Below, piece after piece: positions 34,677 through 41,551 of a stretch of 49,010 nucleotides of DNA. The DNA is from Streptomyces sp. NRRL WC-3605 (GTDB taxonomy: Bacteria > Actinomycetota > Actinomycetes > Streptomycetales > Streptomycetaceae). The translations under genes were made by a program, and so were the position numbers. The DNA lies in the NCBI RefSeq assembly GCF_001509795.1, contig NZ_LLZN01000084.1:1-49010 (forward strand), read 5' to 3'. The stretch's first letter is position 1, and every line of letters starts with the position of its first letter. The notes below the pieces were generated by a model. The model saw nothing but the letters and a program-made list of their open reading frames with translations, did not search any database and was not told the DNA's origin.

Positions 34677-35153
34677 ATGCATATTCGCCCGGTTCCCTTC
34701 GACCACCCCGACGCGGTCAAGCTCAACGACCAGGTCCAGGCCGAGTACGCCGTCCGCTACGGCGACGACGGCGACGCCACACCGCTCGCCGCGGCCGACT
34801 TCGCGCCGCCGCGCGGCCTGTACCTGATCGCGTACGACGCGCTCGGCGTCCCGGTCGCCTCCGGCGGCTGGCGCTCGCAGGACGAGAACGGCGAGGGCAA
34901 CCAGGACGGCGACGCCGAACTGAAGCGCATGTACGTGGTGGAGGACATGCGCGGCCGCGGGATCGCCCGGCGCGTTCTGGCGGCGCTGGAGGACGACGCA
35001 CGGGCGGCGGGACGCCGGCGGATGGTGCTGGAGACGGGGGCGAAGCAGCCGGAGGCGGTGGCCCTCTACACGTCGAGCGGCTACGAGCCCTGCGGGAAGT
35101 TCGGCTACTACCGCTTCCACGAACTGAGCCTGTGTTACGCCAAGGCGCTGTGA
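34677..35153 (+). CDS. GNAT family N-acetyltransferase
   Basis: The 158-aa protein has the acetyl-CoA-binding GNAT core. AELKRMYVVEDMRGRGIARRVLAALEDDAR contains the R/Q-x-x-G-x-G/A pyrophosphate loop (RGRGIA), followed by LETGAKQPEAVALYTSSGYEP. The acceptor is unknown; small-molecule or antibiotic acetylation is possible. It stands alone between xth and the tRNA, and shares a bidirectional terminator with the tRNA. Confidence 0.92.
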   Translation: MHIRPVPFDHPDAVKLNDQVQAEYAVRYGDDGDATPLAAADFAPPRGLYLIAYDALGVPVASGGWRSQDENGEGNQDGDAELKRMYVVEDMRGRGIARRVLAALEDDARAAGRRRMVLETGAKQPEAVALYTSSGYEPCGKFGYYRFHELSLCYAKAL

Positions 35154-35229
35154 GACCTGGCACACCCGCGGCGGGTGATCGGGGGTCAGACCCCGGCGCC
35201 CGCCGCTTCGTCCGGGCCCGGAGACATGT

Positions 35230-35265
35230 CAAAGCCCCGGTCGGGATATCCCTACCGGGGCTTTG
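35230..35265. terminator. Strong bidirectional terminator
   Basis: Perfect 12-base arms CAAAGCCCCGGT and ACCGGGGCTTTG carry an inner GGGATATCCC palindrome. It ends in A/T on both strands and serves the minus-strand tRNA and probably the plus-strand GNAT gene. Confidence 0.85.
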
Positions 35266-35272
35266 AGCTGCG

Positions 35273-35346
35273 TGGACCTGAGGGGATTTGAACCCCTGGC
35301 CCCCTCGATGCGAACGAGGTGCGCTACCGGACTGCGCCACAGGCCC
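35273..35346 (-). tRNA. tRNA-Ala (anticodon CGC)
   Basis: The 74-base cloverleaf reads 5' GGGCCTG (acceptor), a D arm, anticodon stem CCTCG/CGAGG with loop TTCGCAT (anticodon CGC, decoding GCG), and T arm CAGGGGTTCAAATCCCCTC. Acceptor pairing with CAGGTCC contains the G3-U70 wobble pair that identifies alanine tRNAs. CCA is not encoded. The terminator at 35230-35265 follows. Confidence 0.95.
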
Positions 35347-35365
35347 TTGCAACGAGTGAAACTTT

Positions 35366-35385
35366 AGCACCCCGATCGGGGTGCT
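35366..35385. terminator. Perfect 20-base palindrome between tRNA and sepX-like gene
   Basis: AGCACCCCGATCGGGGTGCT is a perfect palindrome. On the minus strand it follows the sepX-like gene and precedes TAAAG, so it is a likely terminator for that gene. It also abuts the tRNA promoter region. Confidence 0.6.
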
Positions 35386-35430
35386 CGGAAATCCGTTGCC
35401 GGGGGCCCGGGCGACCGTGCCGGGAGGCCG

Positions 35431-36618
35431 TCACTCGTTGGCGGCGCGCGGCCGGTCGCCGTCCTCGTACTGGTCGAACAGCGGGGTGCGGCCCCGCTCA
35501 CGGGCGCGGCGGGCGGACGCCGCCCGGCGGGCGTCGCTGCGTTCGCCCCCCTCGGCGCGGTCGTCCTCCGGCGCGGACGCGGCGGGCGCGTCGGCGGCCG
35601 GGGCCTCGTGCTCGTGGCCGACGGCGCTGGAGCGGGCCGAGCTCCACGCGTCCGGTGCACCGAGGTCGACGTCGGAGGTGGCGCGGGGGGCGACGGGCGC
35701 GGTCACGTAGGTCGGCAGCGGGACGGGTACCGGGTCCCAGCTGTCGCCGTGTCCGGGGCGCCGCTGCCGCTCGCGCTGCTGGTCGACCCATTCGGCGTGG
35801 TCGGTCTGCTCGACGAGGGCGCGCCGGTCGGCGGCGAGCGCGGACAGGTCGGTGCCGGTGTCCGGGCCGCCCTCTTCGTCGGACTCGGCGGCGCCGGGTG
35901 CGGCGTCGCCGGGTCCGCGGCGGCGGCTCTGGCGGGCGTGTTCGCGTACCCGCTGGGCGGCGGCCTCGGCCTGGCGCCGGTCCATCTGGTAGGCGAAGCG
36001 CCGGCGCTCCTGGGAGCGCAGGTAGGCGATGTACCCGCTGAGGAGCACGGCGGGGACGCCGGGTGCCCAGAGGAAGGCGAGTCCGCCGACGGCGGCGACG
36101 ATCGCGCCGAGGGTGAACGCCAGGAAGAGGAGGACGGTGGTGCGCCGGCGGCGCGCGAGGACCTTCAGGCGCCGGGCCCGCGCTGCGGCCGCCTCCTCGG
36201 AGGGGGACCTCCGGGGGGCGGGGACGCGCTTGCGGGCCTGGGCTTCGGGTTCCCTGGGGGTGTCGCGGGTGGGGTCGGGGTGGGCCGGGTCCGGGCGTGC
36301 CGGTGCCTGGGCCGCCGCCGCCCCCGCCTGGGTGTGCGGACGGGTCGGGGGTACGGCGAAGGCCCGGACGTCCACCGACTCGGTGACGTCGTCCGGGTCG
36401 CCCGCGCCGGGCTCCTCCTCGCCGGTGGAGCGGGCGCGCAGGTCCTTGGCGTACCGGCGCTCCATGCCCGCCCGTCCGGACAGCAACCGGATGGCTGTGC
36501 TGAAGCGTTCCGTCGGACGGGCCTCGTTCAGCTCGTCCTGCCTACGGAGCCACATCGGCACCAGGTAGGCGGCCCAGGCCCCGACGATGACTGCGTAGAT
36601 GAGGCCGCTGCTGCTCAC
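35431..36618 (-). CDS. sepX: SepX/GlpR-like septal membrane protein
   Basis: This 395-aa protein opens with a membrane helix (SSSGLIYAVIVGAWAAYLVPMWL), then the conserved RRQDELNEARPTERFSTAIRLLSGR. A long charged disordered linker follows, then a helical pair (TTVLLFLAFTLGAIVAAVGGLAFLW, then GVPAVLLSGYIAYL) near 160-205 and a charged tail. To my knowledge this matches actinobacterial SepX, which stabilises the Streptomyces divisome and cross-walls, and GlpR, the membrane receptor of gephyrin-like Glp in Corynebacterium. The moeA/glp and rimJ-like genes upstream fit that identification. GTG 36618 has TACCGT seven bases before it. Confidence 0.82.
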   Translation of the reverse strand: MSSSGLIYAVIVGAWAAYLVPMWLRRQDELNEARPTERFSTAIRLLSGRAGMERRYAKDLRARSTGEEEPGAGDPDDVTESVDVRAFAVPPTRPHTQAGAAAAQAPARPDPAHPDPTRDTPREPEAQARKRVPAPRRSPSEEAAAARARRLKVLARRRRTTVLLFLAFTLGAIVAAVGGLAFLWAPGVPAVLLSGYIAYLRSQERRRFAYQMDRRQAEAAAQRVREHARQSRRRGPGDAAPGAAESDEEGGPDTGTDLSALAADRRALVEQTDHAEWVDQQRERQRRPGHGDSWDPVPVPLPTYVTAPVAPRATSDVDLGAPDAWSSARSSAVGHEHEAPAADAPAASAPEDDRAEGGERSDARRAASARRARERGRTPLFDQYEDGDRPRAANE

Positions 36619-36625
36619 GCCTCAC

Positions 36626-36631
36626 ACGGTA
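36626..36631 (-). promoter_or_regulatory. -10 hexamer, leaderless sepX-like transcript
   Basis: TACCGT on the minus strand, seven bases before the GTG. The upstream 36640-36803 is unusually AT-rich, with a seven-T run and two ATTTCGAAC copies (36691, 36776). Confidence 0.4.
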
Positions 36632-36803
36632 GAGGGGTTTGCGTGAGGCCATCCGCCAATTGAGCCGGTGTGTCGCACGATCTGGCTGATATTTCGAACT
36701 TTTTTTGTGACCGATGCGATCAGCAGCCTGCCGAGGCCGCGAATTTCACGCCCTCAGCCGGTCATCCAGCGATCAATTTCGAACACTTATTCAATTCCCG
36801 GGG

Positions 36804-37463
36804 TTACGCGGGATTCCCTTGCGTGTTCTGCGGCTTGGCCGGCGGGGTGGCCTGCGCACGGGCGCGGTGCCAGCGTCCGAGCAGTCCGTCCGGGACCTCC
36901 TCCGCCGTGAGCGCGAAGACGAGGTGGTCGCGCCAGGCTCCGTCGATGTGCAGATAACGCGGCCGCAGTCCCTCTTCGCGGAATCCGAGTTTCTCCACGA
37001 CCCGGCGGCTGGGCCTGTTCTCGGGGCGAATGCAGACCTCGATGCGGTGCAGACCGACGGTGCGGAAACAGTGGTCCACGACGAGCGCGACGGCGGTCGG
37101 CATGACCCCGCGGCCCGCCACGGACTCGTCCACCCAGTAGCCGACGTGCCCCGAGCACATCGATCCCCAGGTGATCCCGGCCACCGTCAACTGCCCGACG
37201 AGGCGCCCCTGGTACTCGATGACGAAGGGCAGCATGCGGCCCGCGTTCGCCTCGGACCGCAGGTGGCGAACCATCTGGCGGTAGGTCGGCCGGTGCACGA
37301 TCGGGCCGCTGGGCGTGGGCGGCGGGATCGTCGCCTCCCAGGGCCGCAGCCAGTCGCGGTTACGCCGGTTGACCTCGCGCCAGACCCGCTGGTCGCGCAT
37401 CTTTATCGGCCGGAGGACGACGTCGCCGTCCCTCAGCTCGACGGGCCAGGATGGGCTGTTCAG
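36804..37463 (-). CDS. RimJ/RimL-type GNAT acetyltransferase, probable CTG start
   Basis: RimJ-like enzymes acetylate protein N-termini. The 219-aa protein has the core QLTVAGITWGSMCSGHVGYWVDESVAGRGVMPTAV with coenzyme-A loop RGVMPT, then LHRIEVCIRPENRPSRRVVEKLGF. The first ATG (37400) would cut off the first strand, yet the frame stays open upstream and encodes VELRDGDVVLRPIK, the expected strand. The only start there is CTG at 37463, overlapping the mogA TGA as CTGA, with GGGGG upstream. Its place between mogA and sepX follows a conserved actinobacterial order. Confidence 0.88.
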   Translation of the reverse strand: MNSPSWPVELRDGDVVLRPIKMRDQRVWREVNRRNRDWLRPWEATIPPPTPSGPIVHRPTYRQMVRHLRSEANAGRMLPFVIEYQGRLVGQLTVAGITWGSMCSGHVGYWVDESVAGRGVMPTAVALVVDHCFRTVGLHRIEVCIRPENRPSRRVVEKLGFREEGLRPRYLHIDGAWRDHLVFALTAEEVPDGLLGRWHRARAQATPPAKPQNTQGNPA

Positions 37464-37960
37464 CTCGCACCCCCACTGCTCGGTCCGGGGTGGTCGCCGC
37501 CGCGGAGCTGGTCGACGGCGTGGATCAGGAGGGGTTCCAGGACGGCCAGGCCGTCCTTCACCCCGCCGCTGGAGCCGGGCAGGTTCACGATCAGCGTGCG
37601 CCCGGCGACCCCGGCCAGGCCCCGGGACAGGGCGGCGGTGGGCACCTTGTCCCGGCCGTACGCCCGGACGGCCTCCGCGATGCCGGGGACCTCGCGGTCG
37701 ATCACCGTCCGGGTCGCCTCGGGGGTGCGGTCGGTGGGCGAGATGCCGGTGCCGCCGGTGGTGACGATCACGTCGTACCCGGCCTCGACGCCGGCGCGCA
37801 GCGCCGCCTCGACCGGGTCGCCGTCCGGCACGACCCGCGGGCCGTCGACGGTGAACCCGAACCGCTTCAGGCCGTCGGCGATCAGCGGTCCGCCCCGGTC
37901 CTCGTAGACCCCGGCGGCGGCCCGGTTGGAGGCGGTGACCACGAGAGCGCGATAGGTCAT
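37460..37960 (-). CDS. Molybdopterin adenylyltransferase (MogA/MoaB family)
   Basis: This 166-aa enzyme activates molybdopterin with AMP before molybdenum insertion. It shows [19 protein letters not shown], the molybdopterin-binding [18 protein letters not shown] and the [12 protein letters not shown] loop of MogA/MoaB. ATG 37960 overlaps the moaC stop by four bases (ATGA), and its own stop overlaps the probable CTG start of the rimJ-like gene. Three genes here are therefore coupled in series. Confidence 0.93.
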   Translation of the reverse strand: MTYRALVVTASNRAAAGVYEDRGGPLIADGLKRFGFTVDGPRVVPDGDPVEAALRAGVEAGYDVIVTTGGTGISPTDRTPEATRTVIDREVPGIAEAVRAYGRDKVPTAALSRGLAGVAGRTLIVNLPGSSGGVKDGLAVLEPLLIHAVDQLRGGDHPGPSSGGAS

Positions 37961-38451
37961 GCCCGGCTCCAGTCGCCCGACTTCCCGCCCGTCTTCTGCT
38001 CCACCCGTACGTCCGTGATGACCGCTCCCTTGTCGACCGCCTTGACCATGTCGATCACGGTGAGCGCGGCGACGGTGACCGCGGTCAGGGCCTCCATCTC
38101 GACGCCCGTGCGGTCCGTGGTCCTCACGGTGGCCACGATCTCCACGGCGTCGTCCGCGACCGACAGGTCCAGTTTCACACCGGACAGCGCGAGCGGGTGG
38201 CACAGCGGGATCAGGTCGGGGGTGCGCTTGGCGCCCATGATCCCCGCGATCCGGGCGGTGGCGAGGGCGTCGCCCTTGGGCATCCCCTCGCCCCGCAGCA
38301 GCTCGACCACGCGCGGCGACACGAGGACGCGTCCGCTCGCGCGTGCCGTGCGTGCGGTGACGTCCTTCTCGGAGACGTCGACCATCCGGGCGGCGCCTGC
38401 CTCGTCGAGGTGCGTGAGGTGGTCCTGCGGGGGTGGGTTCTGCGTGCTCAT
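37957..38451 (-). CDS. moaC: Cyclic pyranopterin monophosphate synthase
   Basis: MoaC converts 3',8-cyclo-dihydro-GTP into cPMP in molybdenum cofactor synthesis. The 164-aa protein is full length. It has [18 protein letters not shown] at the N-terminus, PLCHPL with the conserved His, [27 protein letters not shown], and the C-terminal lysine-rich [12 protein letters not shown] 38451 gives [10 protein letters not shown]. Eighty-six bases separate it from moeA/glp, with no terminator seen. Confidence 0.96.
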   Translation of the reverse strand: MSTQNPPPQDHLTHLDEAGAARMVDVSEKDVTARTARASGRVLVSPRVVELLRGEGMPKGDALATARIAGIMGAKRTPDLIPLCHPLALSGVKLDLSVADDAVEIVATVRTTDRTGVEMEALTAVTVAALTVIDMVKAVDKGAVITDVRVEQKTGGKSGDWSRA

Positions 38452-38537
38452 GCTGGTGTGGCGCTCCCGGTCCGGGCCCGTCGCGGTGCGGCGCACGGGC
38501 CTGCTGTGCGCGACACGGTACCGCCAACCAGGGACGG

Positions 38538-39860
38538 TCAGCCGAGCAGGACCACGTCGACCTCGCCGCCCGGTTCGACGCTCTCGGCGTCCTCGGGGAC
38601 GACGATCAGCGCGTCGGCGTGCGCGAGGGCGGCGACCAGATGGGATCCGGCGCCTCCGACGGGCCGGACCTCGCCGTCGGCGTAGGTGCCGCGCAGGAAC
38701 TGCCGGCGTCCCTTGGGCGAGGTGAGCGCCTTGTCGGCGGCGAGGGTGGCCCGGGTGCGCGGCCGGTGCACGTCGGTCAGCCCCATCAGGGTGCGGATCG
38801 CGGGGCGCACGAACAGCTCGAAGGAGACGTACGACGACACCGGGTTGCCCGGCAGGGCGAGCAGCGGGGTGTGGTCGGGGCCGATCGAGCCGAAGCCCTG
38901 GGGTTTGCCGGGCTGCATGGCGAGCTTGCGGAACTCGACGCCGCTGCCGGGCTCGTCCTCGTCGCCGACGTGCGCCAGGGCCTCCTTGACGACGTCGTAC
39001 GCCCCGACGCTGACGCCTCCGGTGGTGACCATGAGGTCGGCGCGCACGAGCTGGTCCTCGATGGTGTCGCGCAGCGTCTCGGCGTCGTCTGCGACGGCGC
39101 CGACGCGGTAGGCGATGGCTCCGGCGTCGCGGGCGGCGGCTGTGAGGGCGAAGCTGTTGGAGTCGTAGATCTGGCCGGTGCCGAGCGGTTCGTCGGGCTG
39201 GACGAGTTCGCTGCCGGTGGACATGACGACGACCCGGGGGCGGGGCCGCACCCGGACGGTGCCGCGACCGATGGCGGCGAGCAGGGCGATCTGCGGCGGG
39301 CCGAGGACGGTGCCGGCCCGCAGGGCGCTGTCGCCTGCCCGGACGTCGCTGCCGGCCGCACGGACGTGCGCCCGGGCCTCGGCGGGCCGGTGGATCTGCA
39401 CGGTGCCGGTGGCGCCCTCGGGGGCCTGGCTGCGGGCGCGCATCCCGCTGACGGGGCCCTCGCCGAGCCCTCCGTCGGTCCACTCCACGGGGACGACGGT
39501 CTCGGCGCCGGGCGGCAGCGGGGCGCCGGTCATGATGCGGACGGCCTGGCCGGGGCCCACGTGGAGCAGCTCGGCCTGGCCCGCCGCGGCGTCCCCGACG
39601 ACGTCCAGGACGGCCGGGAACTCCTCGCTCGCGCCCGCGACGTCCGCGACCCGTACCGCGTACCCGTCCATGGAGCTGTTGTCGAACGGCGGCAGGGAGA
39701 CCGGCACCGTGACGTCGTCGACCAGGACGCAGCCCTGGGCGTCGAGGAGCTGCAGCTCGATGGGTTCGAGGGGGCGGACGGTGGCGAGGATGTCCTGAAG
39801 GTGTTCGTCCACGGACCAGAGCTGGTCGTGGCCTGCGGGACGGGGCGCGGCGGTGCTCAA
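38538..39860 (-). CDS. MoeA/gephyrin-like protein (molybdopterin molybdenumtransferase or Glp)
   Basis: The 440-aa protein has the four MoeA domains and intact motifs: [13 protein letters not shown] (57-69), [46 protein letters not shown] and [10 protein letters not shown]. It could be the enzyme inserting molybdate. However, its place after galU and before rimJ and sepX/glpR is that of Glp, a gephyrin-like protein shown in Corynebacterium to bind FtsZ. The active site looks preserved, so a dual role is possible. It starts with TTG at 39860, four bases after the galU stop, with GAGGAG upstream. Confidence 0.9.
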   Translation of the reverse strand: MSTAAPRPAGHDQLWSVDEHLQDILATVRPLEPIELQLLDAQGCVLVDDVTVPVSLPPFDNSSMDGYAVRVADVAGASEEFPAVLDVVGDAAAGQAELLHVGPGQAVRIMTGAPLPPGAETVVPVEWTDGGLGEGPVSGMRARSQAPEGATGTVQIHRPAEARAHVRAAGSDVRAGDSALRAGTVLGPPQIALLAAIGRGTVRVRPRPRVVVMSTGSELVQPDEPLGTGQIYDSNSFALTAAARDAGAIAYRVGAVADDAETLRDTIEDQLVRADLMVTTGGVSVGAYDVVKEALAHVGDEDEPGSGVEFRKLAMQPGKPQGFGSIGPDHTPLLALPGNPVSSYVSFELFVRPAIRTLMGLTDVHRPRTRATLAADKALTSPKGRRQFLRGTYADGEVRPVGGAGSHLVAALAHADALIVVPEDAESVEPGGEVDVVLLG

Positions 39861-39864
39861 CTCG

Positions 39865-40767
39865 CTACATCTCCTCGGCTACGTAACTGCGAAGCCAGGT
39901 CCGGAAGTCCGGGCCCAGGTCTTCACGTTCGCATGCGAGTCTGACAATGGCACGCAGGTAGTCACCGCGGTCGCCGGTGTCATAGCGGCGGCCCTTGAAG
40001 ACGACGCCGTGCACGGGGCCGCCGACCTTCTCGTCCGCGGCCAACTGCTGGAGGGCGTCGGTGAGCTGGATCTCGCCGCCGCGGCCGGGCTCGGTCTTGC
40101 GGAGTATGTCGAAGATGTGCGGGTCGAGGACGTACCGGCCGATGATGGCGTAGTTCGACGGGGCGTCGGCGGCGGCCGGCTTCTCGACGAGGTCGTGGAC
40201 CTTGACGACGTCGCCGTCGTCGGTGGGGTCGACGGCGGCGCAGCCGTAGAGGTGGATCTGCTCGGGCGCGACCTCCATCAGCGCGATGACGCTGCCGCCG
40301 CGCTGCTCCTGCACCTCGACCATGCGCTGGAGCAGGGGGTCGCGGGGGTCGATCAGGTCGTCGCCGAGGAGGACGGCGAAGGGCTCGTGGCCGACGTGCG
40401 GGGCGGCGCACAGCACGGCGTGACCGAGGCCCTTGGGGTCGCCCTGACGCACGTAGTGCATGGTGGCGAGGTCGCTGGACTCCTGGACCTTGGCGAGCCG
40501 ATCGGCGTCGCCCTTCTTCTGCAGGGCTGACTCGAGTTCGTAGTTGCGGTCGAAGTGGTCCTCGAGCGGCCGCTTGTTGCGGCCGGTGATCATGAGGACG
40601 TCGTCGAGGCCCGCGGAGACGGCCTCTTCGACCACATACTGGATCGCGGGCTTGTCGACGACCGGCAGCATCTCCTTGGGAGTCGCTTTGGTGGCCGGCA
40701 GGAAGCGGGTGCCGAGACCCGCTGCGGGGATGACAGCCTTGCTGATCCGAGGGTGGGACTGAGTCAT
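39865..40767 (-). CDS. galU: UTP-glucose-1-phosphate uridylyltransferase
   Basis: GalU makes UDP-glucose for envelope polysaccharides and trehalose. The 300-aa protein shows the nucleotidyltransferase loop PAAGLGTRFLPATKATPKEMLPVVDKP (14-40), VEEAVSAGLDDVLMITGRNK, LLGDDLID and the GGEIQLTDAL segment. ATG 40767 is preceded by TAAGGT at seven bases, readable either as a leaderless -10 or as a weak AAGGT ribosome site. It heads the galU-moeA/glp pair and is divergent from fthC. Confidence 0.96.
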   Translation of the reverse strand: MTQSHPRISKAVIPAAGLGTRFLPATKATPKEMLPVVDKPAIQYVVEEAVSAGLDDVLMITGRNKRPLEDHFDRNYELESALQKKGDADRLAKVQESSDLATMHYVRQGDPKGLGHAVLCAAPHVGHEPFAVLLGDDLIDPRDPLLQRMVEVQEQRGGSVIALMEVAPEQIHLYGCAAVDPTDDGDVVKVHDLVEKPAAADAPSNYAIIGRYVLDPHIFDILRKTEPGRGGEIQLTDALQQLAADEKVGGPVHGVVFKGRRYDTGDRGDYLRAIVRLACEREDLGPDFRTWLRSYVAEEM

Positions 40768-40774
40768 GCCCGAC

Positions 40775-40780
40775 ACCTTA
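40775..40780 (-). promoter_or_regulatory. -10 hexamer or ribosome site of galU
   Basis: TAAGGT on the minus strand, seven bases before the galU ATG. The 94-base divergent region also holds the palindrome CTCATATGAG and an inverted CCGGAGC/GCTCCGG pair. Confidence 0.35.
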
Positions 40781-40861
40781 TCCGGAGCCTTTGTATGGAA
40801 TCTGAAGCTCCGGTTATTTGGCTCTCATATGAGCACATTGGGAAGGGTACGGGAGCGAGCT

Positions 40862-41482
40862 ATGCCTCACTTCGGACAGGGCACCGAGTCTGCCAAGCGG
40901 ACGTTGCGGCGGGAGTTCCTCGCGGTGAGAAGCAGGTTGACGCCGGATGACATGCGGGAATCGGCGCAGGCGCTGGCCCGGCGCGCGCTGGAGCTGCCCG
41001 AGCTCGCAGGCGCGGGCACGGTGGCCGCCTACGTGTCCGTGGGAAGCGAACCCGGCACCCTCGCGCTGCTCGACGCGCTGCGCGCGCGGGGCGTGCGCGT
41101 CCTGCTGCCCGCCCTGCTCCCCGACAACGACCTGGACTGGGGTCCCTACACCGGCCGGGACGCCCTCGTCCGCGTCCGACACGGCGGGAGGATGGCGCTC
41201 TTCGAGCCCCCCGCCCCGCACCTCGGCCCGGACGCCGTGACCGAGGCCGACGCGGTGCTGCTGCCGGGCCTGGCCGTCGACGCGCGCGGGATGCGCCTGG
41301 GTCGCGGCGGCGGCTCGTACGACCGGGTCCTCGCGCGGCTGGAGGGCGCGGGGGTCCATCCGGCGCTGGTGGTGCTCCTGTACGACGCGGAGGTCGTCGG
41401 GCGGGTCCCCGAGGAGCCGCACGACCGTCCGGTGGACGCGGTGGTGACACCGTCCGGGGTGCGCCGCCTGCCGGAGTCCTGA
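40862..41482 (+). CDS. fthC: 5-formyltetrahydrofolate cyclo-ligase
   Basis: This enzyme recycles 5-formyl-THF to methenyl-THF using ATP. The 206-aa protein has the N-terminal AKRTLRREFLAVRSRL, the substrate-binding region, and the family signature GMRLGRGGGSYDRVLARL near 165-182. ATG 40862 is supported by GGGAG eight bases upstream; longer ORFs from 40766 or 40829 run back through the galU promoter. It is divergent from galU and ends at a very strong hairpin. Confidence 0.95.
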   Translation: MPHFGQGTESAKRTLRREFLAVRSRLTPDDMRESAQALARRALELPELAGAGTVAAYVSVGSEPGTLALLDALRARGVRVLLPALLPDNDLDWGPYTGRDALVRVRHGGRMALFEPPAPHLGPDAVTEADAVLLPGLAVDARGMRLGRGGGSYDRVLARLEGAGVHPALVVLLYDAEVVGRVPEEPHDRPVDAVVTPSGVRRLPES

Positions 41483-41496
41483 CCGGCGCCCCCACA

Positions 41497-41540
41497 CGCG
41501 GAACGGGCCCTCCACGCGCGCGTGGAGGGCCCGTTCCGTG
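41497..41540. terminator. Very strong bidirectional terminator
   Basis: About 19 near-perfect pairs flank a CGCG loop (41517-41520); the inner 16-base arms (41501-41516 and 41521-41536) are perfect. It separates convergent fthC and the acylase gene. Confidence 0.88.
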
Positions 41541-41551
41541 TCGTCAGCGGG

